From contig JAJQIJ010000018.1 in NCBI GenBank assembly GCA_021199275.1, positions 139,156 through 203,155 of the forward strand: a stretch of 64,000 nt of DNA, read 5' to 3'. Under the pieces are notes generated by a model. That model did no database searches. It saw only the letters and a program-made list of their open reading frames with translations, and was not told where the DNA came from. The first letter of the stretch is position 1. Each line of letters starts with the position of its first letter. Both the position numbers and the translations under genes were made by a program. The stretch is from Clostridiales bacterium (GTDB taxonomy: Bacteria; Bacillota; Clostridia; Oscillospirales; Acutalibacteraceae). This document shows, piece after piece, positions 24,245 through 33,566 of this stretch.

Positions 24245-26665
24245 TCAAACCGCGCTCGTTTTAATTTTTGAAATAATGGCAACAAATATACTCCAAACAG
24301 CCTGGAAAATTATTACATTAAGGGCTGTAATGCAGCTTGCCCCGTTAATAATTCCCAGCAGTGCCATAACCCCAAAGCCAAGCGCCGCGCCAAATGACAC
24401 CAGCACAAAAATCAGGCTTTCAGCGCCCACAATATTGTCTGACGCCCTAATGGCCTTTATAAAGCCCATGGCGCTGCCGTTGTGCACTGCATATGCCGGG
24501 CTTTTTTTCACCGTGGCCTCACTGTATTTTTCAAAAATTCTTGCGTTTGACGCGGCCATTACGCGAATGAACCCATCAGGCAGGTCAAAAATTTGCTTCA
24601 GGCTTTCGTCGTTTATATAAGGGTCTGTGCTTTTCAGTAAAATAGTAATGCCGCTTTTTTCAAGCTTTTTAAGTTCTTTTTTCAACTTGGGGTTTGCGCT
24701 GTAGCTTACTATAAACATGGCCGAAATTTTGCCCGCCACGGCAAGATAAAGAGTTTTTCTGCCGTTTTTGGTATACGCTTTTTCATAGTCCTCTTTAGGC
24801 ACGGTAACGCCGTGGGCAATAAGCAAATCGCGGTTGCCGACAAGGATTTTTTTCTGATATATCCATGCGGAAGTGCCCATTTTATCTTCATAAATAACAT
24901 CGTCTACCTGCGGCAATATAGCCTGTTTGCCCACAATTACGTCGTCAAACACATTGGCAAGCGGGCTTTTTGTTTTTATAATTACCGCTGCGGTAAGCAA
25001 AATGGCGTCATCTATTTTTGCACCGTTAAAGGTTTTTATGCCGTGCAAATCGCATGAACGCGCACCGAACAAGTCAGACGCTTCCATAACAAGCGCATTG
25101 GAATTATGCAGCATATGCGCACCTTCAAACCCGCAAACCATGGCATTGCTTGGCGATATGGAACGGCACACATTTTTAAGCGTGGCATTAGACGCATACA
25201 TAGCCACCGCAGGGCAGGAAATAACCATGCCCGCAACAAAAATATTAAAAGCAAAATTCAAATTGCCGTGCATGCCGTAAAGCACGCCGAATAAAATAGC
25301 GTTTAAAACAAACATAACCGGAAATAAAATTCTTGCAATTCTGTCTGCCGGCTCGTCTGCGCAGGATATTTCAATAAAGCTTGTCGGCACGTCTGTTTTA
25401 ACACTGTATTTAAGCAGCGCTTCCCCGGTTAAAAGATTTCTGGCAATTATGGCCGCGTCCACTTCGTTTACTATTTGTTCAACCGTATATTTGTCCCCGC
25501 CTGACGTAAGAAATTCAAAGTTTTCTATTATTCTTACAATCATTTCATATTTGCCAAGCGTGCTGAAAAACAACAGCAGCACCGCGGCGCTGGGGTAATA
25601 AGAGCCGCCGTCAGTCAGCATTTCCGGCTTGAAATAAACGGCGCATGTATGCGCAAGCACCAAAAGCGAAGTTATTGCAACCGGGAAGTCGGAATTGACC
25701 CCCCTTTTGAAATTAAAGCCGTGAAATATATTGTTTACATTAATAAGTAAAATGATAAAATAAAGCGCAGCAACAACAATGCAATAATTTGAGGCGATAT
25801 TTAAAAAAGACGGTATATGCTGCGTGTTTTCAAACAATGTCAGATATAAAAGAACAGCGCCGAAAAAAACAGTAAGACACAAAACAGTTTGAAGCGACGT
25901 TTTCTTTTTAAAAAAGCTCTCAAGCGCGGCTGTGCGTTCGCCCCTGTTTCGGCAATCGCCGGGGGTCAGCTTTTCATTTTCACCTTTTTTACCCTGAGGA
26001 ACTTCCTCTTCGGCAAACAGGCGAAACTTATTTACTTTTTCTTCGCGCCGGCGTTTTAACATTTGTTCGGCGACTGCCTCGTCAATGGTGGGAATATTGT
26101 CCATTTCGTCGTCAAAGCCGGTTATTTTAATCTGCGCCGAATTGTCATAATCGTTTTTATTTGGCTCTGCGGCATTTTCCTTGGGCTCGCCGCCCAGGCG
26201 TATTCTTACATTTTCAAGCTCTTCAACAGCAAGAATTGTGGGGATTTCCTGCAAGTCAGACGTTTTGTTAAACCTGGACTTGCTTTTTATTGTGGCTGAT
26301 TTTTCTATTGTTGCCGGCGGCTCTGCGCTGAAATCGTGGTGCTTTGTGTTATGGGCAAAAAAAGCTTTTTTGGCGCGCGACACATTAATGGTGTCGCCCG
26401 AAGCTTTAACGTTTATTGTTTTTTGCATGTCTTCGCCCGGCTCTGAAGATGGCTGTTTTTGCACCCCGGCAGGCACAAATTCCTTGACGTCTTCGTCTGA
26501 ATCAGCAGCACGCGTTTTTTCAGATTCAGGCACAGATATATCAATAGGCTCTTCCACGCTTTTAATTTTTTCAATTGTTTCCTGCGATTTTCTGTTCATT
26601 CTTGCCAAAACAGCTTCGGCTTCCTGCAATATTTCTTCAATTGATAAATCTTTTTCTTCGTCCAT
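24245..26665 (-). CDS. P-type ATPase homologue with degenerate catalytic motifs
   Basis: 806 residues. The first 250 or so are charged, low-complexity and probably cytosolic (DEEKDLSIEEILQEAEAVL). Membrane helices follow (TVLCLTVFFGAVLLYLTLF and others), then ISCPAVAMYASNATLKN, matching the CPx ion-path helix of heavy-metal P1B ATPases. Where active pumps have DKTGTLT, this protein reads NALVMEASDLFG, so the phosphorylated Asp and its neighbours are lost. The hinge motif GDGxND is also absent, the region being KKSPAYAVHNGSAMGFIKAIRASDN. A C-terminal membrane pair is kept. It is therefore probably a pseudo-pump with a structural, sensing or regulatory role. No frameshift is seen, so it is a maintained gene. 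Confidence 0.7.
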   Translation of the reverse strand: MDEEKDLSIEEILQEAEAVLARMNRKSQETIEKIKSVEEPIDISVPESEKTRAADSDEDVKEFVPAGVQKQPSSEPGEDMQKTINVKASGDTINVSRAKKAFFAHNTKHHDFSAEPPATIEKSATIKSKSRFNKTSDLQEIPTILAVEELENVRIRLGGEPKENAAEPNKNDYDNSAQIKITGFDDEMDNIPTIDEAVAEQMLKRRREEKVNKFRLFAEEEVPQGKKGENEKLTPGDCRNRGERTAALESFFKKKTSLQTVLCLTVFFGAVLLYLTLFENTQHIPSFLNIASNYCIVVAALYFIILLINVNNIFHGFNFKRGVNSDFPVAITSLLVLAHTCAVYFKPEMLTDGGSYYPSAAVLLLFFSTLGKYEMIVRIIENFEFLTSGGDKYTVEQIVNEVDAAIIARNLLTGEALLKYSVKTDVPTSFIEISCADEPADRIARILFPVMFVLNAILFGVLYGMHGNLNFAFNIFVAGMVISCPAVAMYASNATLKNVCRSISPSNAMVCGFEGAHMLHNSNALVMEASDLFGARSCDLHGIKTFNGAKIDDAILLTAAVIIKTKSPLANVFDDVIVGKQAILPQVDDVIYEDKMGTSAWIYQKKILVGNRDLLIAHGVTVPKEDYEKAYTKNGRKTLYLAVAGKISAMFIVSYSANPKLKKELKKLEKSGITILLKSTDPYINDESLKQIFDLPDGFIRVMAASNARIFEKYSEATVKKSPAYAVHNGSAMGFIKAIRASDNIVGAESLIFVLVSFGAALGFGVMALLGIINGASCITALNVIIFQAVWSIFVAIISKIKTSAV

Positions 26666-26703
26666 TCACACCTGTCCTTTCGCATATATTAACCGCACCC
26701 GAT

Positions 26704-27423
26704 TTATGAACGGCGCGAAGCTATTTCATACATAATTATTCCTGCGGCAACAGACGCGTTAATGCTGTTAAGCCTGCCATACATCGGCACGGCCACAGAC
26801 AAGTCGCACGATTCTTTAACGAGCGGGCTGATTCCCCTGCCCTCATTGCCGACTACAAGCGCCGCGCCGCCGGAAAAGTCAACGCTTTTCCAGTTTTCGC
26901 CCTGCATGTCAGCCGCATAAACCCATATGTTTTCTTTTTTCAGCGTTTTTATAAGCGCAGTAATATTTGTCACCCTTGCCACCCTTATGTATTCCAGCGC
27001 GCCGCAGGCGGCTTTAGACGTTATGAAATTAAGCCCTGCGCTTCTGCGCTTGGAAATGACAACGCCGTGTGCGCCGCAGGCTTCTGCAGTTCTGATAATG
27101 GCGCCCAGATTTCGGCTGTCTTCAATTTCGTCGCATATTATTATAAACGGCTCTTCTTCCCTGCCGCGGGCATATTCAAGTATTTCGCTAACACTGCTGT
27201 ATTCATGCGCCGAAACATTTGCAATAACCCCCTGGTGGTTTGCGCCGGCGCACATATAGTCAAGCTTTTTAACGTTTACGTTTTTTATGGTTATGCCCCG
27301 CTCGTGCGCAAGAGCCGCTATTTTTGTGATTGAGCCCTCTCTTTTGCCGCTTGCAATAAGCACGCTTTCAACAGGCCTGCCGCTTTTCAGCAGTTCAAGC
27401 ACAGCATTTCTGCCAATTACCAT
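26704..27423 (-). CDS. rlmB: 23S rRNA (guanosine-2'-O-)-methyltransferase RlmB-like (SpoU family)
   Basis: 239 residues from the chosen start MVIGRNAVLELLKSGRPVESV. The N-terminal L30e-like substrate-binding part is followed by the SPOUT methyltransferase domain with motif 1 (IICDEIEDSRNLGAIIRTAEACGAHGVVI), motif 2 (ALVVGNEGRGISPLV) and motif 3 (VAVPMYGRLNSINASVAAGI), which form the knotted SAM site. RlmB methylates G2251 in the peptidyl-transferase region. The start is uncertain: TTG 27456 after GGGGGTGG and a far upstream ATG are also open. Confidence 0.87.
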   Translation of the reverse strand: MVIGRNAVLELLKSGRPVESVLIASGKREGSITKIAALAHERGITIKNVNVKKLDYMCAGANHQGVIANVSAHEYSSVSEILEYARGREEEPFIIICDEIEDSRNLGAIIRTAEACGAHGVVISKRRSAGLNFITSKAACGALEYIRVARVTNITALIKTLKKENIWVYAADMQGENWKSVDFSGGAALVVGNEGRGISPLVKESCDLSVAVPMYGRLNSINASVAAGIIMYEIASRRS

Positions 27424-27671
27424 ATTGTCGTTTTCCAAAAAATCCTTTTCTGGCAAATTGCCACCCCCGAAACACCTGTCTGTCAGTAAAACCGCCCGCC
27501 GCACGGCGGAAGTCTTTAAAATATTATAACACTATATAAGTAAATATTCAATCGGTAAATTGTGTAATAGCTTATGGAAAAACAGACGCAGCTTTGTAAG
27601 CATTGATAGCACATTAAAGCAAACTTATGGATTTTCGCAATTGCCCTGCGCCATTGAATAGCAAGCAACAA

Positions 27672-27706
27672 AAAAGCCGCGCTGCAAATAATGCGGCGCG
27701 GCCGTA
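27672..27706 (-). terminator. Terminator of the DUF2798 gene
   Basis: GCCGCGC / GCGCGGC stem with a T6 tail on the minus strand. The remainder of 27505-27794 shows no gene. Confidence 0.65.
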
Positions 27707-27794
27707 TGGCTGCCATGTTAATATTTTCTGCCGTACGTTGCCTGCCAGGGGCCAAACGGCATACAAATTCGGCATTTTAAATGGCGCAGAAAAG

Positions 27795-28349
27795 CTATAC
27801 CTTTTCATGCTGCGGCGCGTTGATTTCAGCGCCGGCAGCTTTTTTCAACTGTTTTTTAAAAAGCAGCCTAAACAACGCCCTTGTGACAGGCCCCGCAGCA
27901 AACAAATTCCACAAAAGCGCCATGGGAAAGTTTTTAATAACTGTGCCAACCCATATTGCAATTGTGTCAACCGGGCTTTGCCCCGCAAGAATTATGTTAA
28001 AAAGAATTGCCGCCACCAGGCTCATTGTAGGGCACATAACAAGCACCGTGCAGCAAGACGTAATAACGGTTATTAAAAACGGGCTGTCCTTTTCAGGGCG
28101 AATAAGCTTTGCGGCAAGCGCATGCCCAAGTCTTTCACCCCACAGCTTTGAAAAAATGAAAACAAACACCCACATATATGCAGCTTCAATAAGCGCGTCT
28201 AAAAAAACGTCGTTCGTCAGATTGCTGAAATTCCAAGCTGCTAAAGTGCAGCCGTTTTTTATTGCCACATTATAAACTTCCATGCCATATGCCATTGTAA
28301 CAGACATAATAAAGCCGAATACGATTCCCTGCCATTTTGTTTTAGGCAT
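27795..28349 (-). CDS. DUF2798-like membrane protein
   Basis: 184 residues with four hydrophobic segments: GIVFGFIMSVTMAYGMEVYN, ALIEAAYMWVFVFIFSKLWG, VITSCCTVLVMCPTMSLVAAIL and IAIWVGTVIKNFPMALLWNLF. The pattern (an N-terminal MxxxMxxxNV-type helix and the KNFPMALLW-type last helix) fits the DUF2798 family of small integral membrane proteins of unknown function. The start MPKTKWQGI is chosen because GGGG lies ten bases before ATG 28349; six further residues are open upstream. It stands alone with its own terminator. Confidence 0.65.
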   Translation of the reverse strand: MPKTKWQGIVFGFIMSVTMAYGMEVYNVAIKNGCTLAAWNFSNLTNDVFLDALIEAAYMWVFVFIFSKLWGERLGHALAAKLIRPEKDSPFLITVITSCCTVLVMCPTMSLVAAILFNIILAGQSPVDTIAIWVGTVIKNFPMALLWNLFAAGPVTRALFRLLFKKQLKKAAGAEINAPQHEKV

Positions 28350-28401
28350 AATTTTACCCCATTTCATTTTAGGCGCTGCCGCAGCGGCGCCGCTTTTTGT
28401 A

Positions 28402-28449
28402 ATAGCTTAGTGGAAATGCCCACCACGCTGCCGGCAAGCCCTTATTGAA
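28402..28449 (+). repeat. Short, internally deleted copy of the dispersed repeat
   Basis: ATAGCTTAGTGGAAATGCCC resembles the element's start, and GGCAAGCCCTTATTGAA its end, with the middle missing. It sits between the DUF2798 gene and the small RNA F terminator. Confidence 0.5.
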
Positions 28450-28562
28450 AAATAAAAAAGCGCAAGCCCAAGGCCGTGGGCTTACGCTGTAATGCTTTTT
28501 ATTCAACTGTGGCTCTTCAGTCATAACCCGGCGCCAATATGGGCGCTGGCATTTCCCTAAGT
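28450..28562 (-). ncRNA. Putative small RNA F
   Basis: On the minus strand TTGATT (28592-28597) and TATTAT (28569-28574) with a 17-base spacer precede a unit of about 112 nt. It ends in a strong terminator GCGTAAGCCCA / TGGGCTTGCGC plus T6. The transcript starts within ATAACTTAGGGAAATGCC, the conserved start of the dispersed repeat, which suggests that the repeat family descends from a transcribed RNA. No reading frame of note. Confidence 0.5.
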
Positions 28563-28679
28563 TATTTCATAATATAACAAAATCGCCTGAAAATCAAGCT
28601 TTTTTTGTGGCAAAATTACTTTTTTAAAGCCTGCGCCGCCTGCACAGGCATGACGTTGCGCCCCAAACTGCCTGCCGAC

Positions 28680-29201
28680 TTAAGAAGCAGAATCTGTTTT
28701 TAATGATTTGCTTTTTAGCTGAATTATTATTGACTCAACCGCCGCTATGCTTGAAACGGCGCATATAATTTCAAGATAAATGTCGCTGTTTATGAATTTT
28801 AGCGCAAGCGGCAGTGCAAACACCGTGACGCCTAAAATTTTTCCACAAAAAGAATGCACAAAATAAAATTTTTTAAACCTGATTTTTGCAATGACAGCGC
28901 TGGCGCAAAAGCCAATCAGCGTAATGCCAAACCAAAGTAATGCCCAAAACGGCACAATGCCGATTACAATCAATATTTTAAGAAGCGCAAAATATGTAAG
29001 CACGTCGCCCGCGGTGTCAAGCAGTGCGCCAGTAACGCTTTGAGAGCCGGTTTTGCGCGCAATAGGCCCGTCTATTAAGTCGCTGAAGCCGCAATAGATA
29101 TAAAGAGCCAAAAACAATGTTGTTATTTCAGAAAACGAAAACAAAATTAAAGATACAACTATTCTGCTTGCTGAAATTATATTTGCAATATGCTTTTTCA
29201 T
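28680..29201 (-). CDS. CDP-alcohol phosphatidyltransferase family protein
   Basis: 173 residues with several membrane helices. The catalytic CDP-alcohol motif D-x2-DG-x2-AR-xn-G-x3-D-x3-D is complete (SDLIDGPIARKTG, then GALLDTAGDVLTY). Such enzymes condense CDP-diacylglycerol with glycerol phosphate, inositol phosphate or serine. At this length a PgsA-type or unassigned paralogue is likely, but the alcohol substrate cannot be told. Start at ATG 29201 (MKKHIANII) after GTGGTG. The gap to the next gene (29202-29379) shows no feature beyond AT-rich sequence. Confidence 0.85.
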   Translation of the reverse strand: MKKHIANIISASRIVVSLILFSFSEITTLFLALYIYCGFSDLIDGPIARKTGSQSVTGALLDTAGDVLTYFALLKILIVIGIVPFWALLWFGITLIGFCASAVIAKIRFKKFYFVHSFCGKILGVTVFALPLALKFINSDIYLEIICAVSSIAAVESIIIQLKSKSLKTDSAS

Positions 29202-29379
29202 AATCACCACGCCTCATCAAATTTTCTTTAAATTAATTATAAAAATAATTTAAATAGTTGTCAATGAAGCATGCTGTTAATTCACAGTAAGTTAATCACT
29301 TAAGCCAGAAAGGTTACGTTTAGTTGGCGGCGTCTGCGCGGTAACGTTTAAAACAGCCGTTTTAAATTTTCTTATTTCA

Positions 29380-30117
29380 TCAGTTTAGCTCATAAAGCTG
29401 GGCGGCAATATAGCCGTAAGCTTCCGCAAGACGTTCCATGGGGTAAGCTTCAAACAGCTCGTCAATCAGCACAACATATCTTTCGCCGCTGAAAAGCTCG
29501 CTGCCCCCGCCGGGCAAAACAAACACAACGTCCGCTTCGCTTTCAGGCGTATAATTTGCAAGGTCTTTCAAAATATCTGTTATAAATGAATCTTCGGCTT
29601 CATTTCCTTTTTCGTCAACAAGGCAAACGTTTTTCTGCTCTTGCCCGGCGCATGTTTCAATTGTTTCGTCTATTAAATCTGCCATATCGCTGCCGTAATA
29701 TGTGTAAAGCTCTGCCCTGTCGTTTATGTCTGTAAAAGCTTTCAGCGTTTTAAGATAGCCATCAAGCTCATATGGGTAAAAAACGCCCGTGCAGACGCCG
29801 CAGCTAAGCGCTTTGCTCAAAAGTTCGTCGTCATCAGGCGAAAGTATTAAAAAATCACATTGCAGCATGTCGTCAGCAGATGAAATAACGCTGCCCTCTC
29901 CGCCCGAAAGGCGCCATAAATAAAGCAAATCACTGTTTGCGGCAAGCACAGCCTGCGGCTTTTCATCAAGCATGACTGTGTTGCCGACGCTGTCTTCAAA
30001 AACATAAGCGCCGTTTTCAAAAACAGTGCTTTTAGACGCTTCACTCTGCCCGGCGCCGCAAGACGAAAAAATAAGCCCAACCATAATAACCGCCGCCAGC
30101 GCAATTGCCTTTTTCAT
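29380..30117 (-). CDS. Lipoprotein resembling the periplasmic-binding-protein fold (FecB-like)
   Basis: 245 residues. A lipoprotein signal (KKAIALAAVIMVGLIFSSCG) gives the N-terminal Cys. After it, YVFEDSVGNTVMLDEKPQAVLAANSDLLYLW resembles the opening of iron-siderophore or cobalamin binding proteins, and SADDMLQCDFLILSPDDDEL continues that pattern. The protein is shorter than typical FecB/BtuF (about 280-320) and has no transporter beside it. Substrate unknown. Weak similarity, so the fold call is moderate. Confidence 0.6.
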   Translation of the reverse strand: MKKAIALAAVIMVGLIFSSCGAGQSEASKSTVFENGAYVFEDSVGNTVMLDEKPQAVLAANSDLLYLWRLSGGEGSVISSADDMLQCDFLILSPDDDELLSKALSCGVCTGVFYPYELDGYLKTLKAFTDINDRAELYTYYGSDMADLIDETIETCAGQEQKNVCLVDEKGNEAEDSFITDILKDLANYTPESEADVVFVLPGGGSELFSGERYVVLIDELFEAYPMERLAEAYGYIAAQLYELN

Positions 30118-30173
30118 ATAATCACCATTAAAAGTATAAACAATTAATGTGAAATTTAAACCGAAATTTGTTT

Positions 30174-30184
30174 TTCAATAAGGG
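30174..30184 (-). repeat. Solo repeat end after the ABC ATPase gene
   Basis: TTCAATAAGGG, the conserved repeat terminus, lies six bases past the ATPase stop codon. Confidence 0.5.
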
Positions 30185-30190
30185 CTTTAG

Positions 30191-31147
30191 CTATTTCAAA
30201 TATTCAAAATAATAAAGATAAACGTCTTCCAGCGCAACATTGTCTTTAACCGGAACATAATTAAGGGGCAGATTGCCATGCATTTTAGGGCTGCCTTTTT
30301 CCGCGGTAAAATCAGCCGGAAATGTGCCGCCATAATGTTGCACAGCATTCACAGCAGGGTTGTCTGTTACAATTCGCAGTGCAATTCCATTTTGGTCATG
30401 AATAATATTGCCAAGCCCCACACTGTGCTGCAAAGACAAAAGTTCTTCTTTAGTGCCCCTGATTTCAAACACCTTGCCCGCTATGCTTTTCATCAGGCTT
30501 TCAGGCGTGTCGTTTTGTATAAGATTGCCCTTTTTAAGCAGCATAACCCTGTCGGCAATACATTCAACATCTGACACAATATGTGTGGCAAGCAAAATGA
30601 TTTTATCTTTGGAAAGCTCTGCCAGCATATTGCGGAAATTTATTCTTTCTTTCGGGTCAAGCCCTGCCGTGGGTTCGTCAAGAATAAGTATTTGGGGGCT
30701 GTTGAGTAATGCCTGGGCGAACAAAACACGCTGCTTCATGCCCCCGGAAAGAGATTTTATTTTGTCTTTTGCCCTGCCTTCCAGATTTACAATTTTAAGA
30801 ATTTCGGGTATTTGGGCATTGGCGTCGCTTTTTTTCATGCCCTTTAATTTTGCAAAATATCGCAAAAACATGTTTACGGTGAAATCTTCATAAAACCCTT
30901 GCTGCTGTGGCATATAGCCTATAATTTGCCTGTATTTTTCTTTGAGCTTAGCAATATTCACACCGTCAAGCATTACCGCCCCGGAAGTTAGTGAAATATT
31001 ATCTGTAATTATGTTAAACAGCGTGCTTTTGCCAGAGCCGTTTGGCCCCAAAATGCCGTAAATGCCGTTAGTGAAATCTGCCGAAACATTGTTTAAAGCC
31101 GTGTTATCGCCGTATTTTTTTGTCAAATTATTAACCTGTAAAATCAT
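30191..31147 (-). CDS. ABC transporter ATP-binding protein (antibiotic/lantibiotic exporter type)
   Basis: 318 residues: Walker A GILGPNGSGKSTLFN, Q-loop YMPQQQGFYEDF, signature LSGGMKQRVLFAQAL, Walker B ILILDEPTAGLDP and H-loop ATHIVSD, then a C-terminal extension of about 100 residues as in BcrA/CcmA-like exporters. It overlaps the upstream permease gene by four bases (ATGA), so the two are translationally coupled. With two membrane or lipid-anchored proteins upstream, the operon looks like an export or envelope-stress system. The substrate is unknown. Confidence 0.92.
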   Translation of the reverse strand: MILQVNNLTKKYGDNTALNNVSADFTNGIYGILGPNGSGKSTLFNIITDNISLTSGAVMLDGVNIAKLKEKYRQIIGYMPQQQGFYEDFTVNMFLRYFAKLKGMKKSDANAQIPEILKIVNLEGRAKDKIKSLSGGMKQRVLFAQALLNSPQILILDEPTAGLDPKERINFRNMLAELSKDKIILLATHIVSDVECIADRVMLLKKGNLIQNDTPESLMKSIAGKVFEIRGTKEELLSLQHSVGLGNIIHDQNGIALRIVTDNPAVNAVQHYGGTFPADFTAEKGSPKMHGNLPLNYVPVKDNVALEDVYLYYFEYLK

Positions 31148-33558
31148 AAACTTTCACCCCTTTTTTCAGACGTTTTTAACATAAGCGCCTTTAAAAACAC
31201 CGCAACAGCCAACAGCAGCACCGAAATTGCGGCATATATTTGCAAATAGGCGGAATTTGACAGGAAATGCTGCATAAACCCAAGTATTCCAACCACTGAA
31301 TAGTCGCTTATCAAGTCAAACCCCAAAAAGCTAAGCAGACACGGTAAAATGAAAAGCACAAAATTTATTATCAGTGAACTTTTATTTTCCGTAAACATGT
31401 TTACAGCTATGAAAATATAGAAAATAGATATTAAAACTATATATCTGGTAAGATAATAAAGCACGGTAAACGTTAAAATATTGATGTTAAGCGGAAAATC
31501 GGCTAATGCTTCTATGCTTTGCACAGGCGCTGACCAATTGTCTAAATTGAAATAATATTTGTTATATATAATTTCGGTAAGAGTCCACACCAAATAAACC
31601 GCCGTTGCCGAAATAAAGCCCATATTTAATTTTGTTTTAAGCAGCCGCCGCCTGCCGTTTATTGTGCTGCGCAAAAGGCAGGCAATGTTTTTATTTTTGT
31701 CTTTTGCTGTAAGCCCGTGTGTTAAAAACAGTAAAATCAGCAAAAATATAACTACAGGCACAGAGCTGTTTTGGGAATTTTCAACACTAAACAAATTGTT
31801 AAAGCCGGTTTCATCAATCAGAAATGCTTTTACGCCCCGGCTTTCCTGTGAAATTATATAATCCACTTGTTCTTCAATTACCGCCAATGCCGTTGCTGCG
31901 GTTTCGTTTGAAGCATATTTATTTGCTTGCGCATAGTATTCGTCAAAGCTGATTTCGCCGTTTGAATATTGCTCTTCAAGCTCTGCCAGATTTTCTTGGG
32001 TGCCTTCCAGCATGCTGCCCAGTTCGTCTATTTTTTGAGATGTTGTTTCAGTTAATTCGCCGCTGTACCGGGCATAAAAATCGTCAAGATATGCTTCAAC
32101 GGGCTGCTTGGCAATATAGCCGAACGAATATGTGTTAAAGAAAACCGCACCGGCTATAAGCAGCACTAAAATAAACTTTTGTGAAACAAACAATTTAAAA
32201 TATTCACCCTTGCCGGACATAAGCTTGTCCTGAACGGCAGCCACGGCCCGCATTAGTTTCTGACTGAAACGGTTTATTTTTAATTGCAGCCGGTTTTTGG
32301 TGTGAATTGTATATGAAAGCTGCGACACCAAAGCATTTATTAAAATTAAACACAGCAAAATAATTGCCAGCAGCACAGTTTCGCCTGTAAAAATTCTTAC
32401 CGGCGTGCCGAAAAAGTTAAACATGCCGTAATTTACCCATTGTGTGTCGTTTAAAAATGAAATTATATTGGCCATGTGCAAAATTGAAAAGGTTGAATAA
32501 ACCGCAATATATTTATAAAACAAATATTGCACCGCGCTAAACAACACCAGGCAAATACATAATGTATTAATGTCGCTTAAAACACAAAGCAGCAAATATG
32601 TTATAAGAAAAACTACAATAAGCGCCGCTGTTTTAAGGCAGAAAAATATCAGGGCATATTGGGCAAATGACACCGTGCCCAAAAAGCTTTTAAACAGCTC
32701 GCTGCACTGCACTGCTGCATTCATGTCAAGGTCATAGCCGTAAAAAAAGCCATACATTATAAAATTTTCGGCAAACAGGCCTATTACACAAGCTAAAATA
32801 ATAAACACCGAAACGCCCAGGCGGCTGAAAAACAGCTGTGCCCTGCCGTTTTTACAGGTTCTAACAATAATATCTATATTTTTATCTTTGTTGTAAAACA
32901 AAGCCATGCATAAAACAAGCACCAGCAGCACCAGCAGCACATTAGTCACGTTGTTGCTTGCAGCCAGTTGAAACGCCGTGGTATTTGTGTTTTGCAGCTG
33001 CAACTTGCCAAGTTCGTTATAATCTGCGGCAAGAATTTCAAAAGACTTTTGCGAATATGAATTTTTAAAAATAGATAATTGCGAAATGTTTTCGCTTGTT
33101 GTAATGGTGTCTGTAAGATATGTTGAATATGTGTTAAGATATTCGCGCTTTTCCAGCTCTTGATTGTAAATATAATAAAAAGCTCTTATGCTGTCTAAAT
33201 CTAAATTGTCTTTGTTTTCATCAAACCACTGTGCACTTTCGGGGTGGCTTTCCCTTAGCTCGTTTATAGCTTCAAGGGCAAAAGCAGCTTCGTCTTCGTC
33301 TGTGCTTTCGGCATCAACATAATATGCATTCAAAAGAATAATGGTTTCCAGGCTGCTGCAATTGTTTTCAATTTCATCATCGCTCATTGCGCCCACATTT
33401 ATTTCGCTTAGCGCATTTTTAATTGTGAACAGCCCTGCCCCTGACTGGTTTTTTACATTCTGGTTTTCAAGAGCAAATGAAAGAACTAAGTTTACAATCA
33501 AAATTACAATTACGGTGAAAATAATTTTTTTATTGCTTAAAACCCTATATGTTTCCAT
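31144..33558 (-). CDS. ABC-2 type permease, two fused halves
   Basis: 804 residues. Each half starts with a helix, has a long extracytoplasmic insert rich in Glu, Gln and Ser, and ends in about five membrane helices. The halves share the cytoplasmic pattern DKNIDIIVRTCKNGRAQLF (about residue 230) and DKNKNIACLLRSTINGRRRL (about residue 618). Two ABC-2 permease units thus appear joined in one chain, which would let one polypeptide form the full membrane dimer with two ATPase copies. It overlaps the ATPase gene by four bases. Translation starts at ATG 33558 with weak ribosome binding. Confidence 0.75.
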   Translation of the reverse strand: METYRVLSNKKIIFTVIVILIVNLVLSFALENQNVKNQSGAGLFTIKNALSEINVGAMSDDEIENNCSSLETIILLNAYYVDAESTDEDEAAFALEAINELRESHPESAQWFDENKDNLDLDSIRAFYYIYNQELEKREYLNTYSTYLTDTITTSENISQLSIFKNSYSQKSFEILAADYNELGKLQLQNTNTTAFQLAASNNVTNVLLVLLVLVLCMALFYNKDKNIDIIVRTCKNGRAQLFFSRLGVSVFIILACVIGLFAENFIMYGFFYGYDLDMNAAVQCSELFKSFLGTVSFAQYALIFFCLKTAALIVVFLITYLLLCVLSDINTLCICLVLFSAVQYLFYKYIAVYSTFSILHMANIISFLNDTQWVNYGMFNFFGTPVRIFTGETVLLAIILLCLILINALVSQLSYTIHTKNRLQLKINRFSQKLMRAVAAVQDKLMSGKGEYFKLFVSQKFILVLLIAGAVFFNTYSFGYIAKQPVEAYLDDFYARYSGELTETTSQKIDELGSMLEGTQENLAELEEQYSNGEISFDEYYAQANKYASNETAATALAVIEEQVDYIISQESRGVKAFLIDETGFNNLFSVENSQNSSVPVVIFLLILLFLTHGLTAKDKNKNIACLLRSTINGRRRLLKTKLNMGFISATAVYLVWTLTEIIYNKYYFNLDNWSAPVQSIEALADFPLNINILTFTVLYYLTRYIVLISIFYIFIAVNMFTENKSSLIINFVLFILPCLLSFLGFDLISDYSVVGILGFMQHFLSNSAYLQIYAAISVLLLAVAVFLKALMLKTSEKRGESL

Positions 33559-33566
33559 AATAGCAC

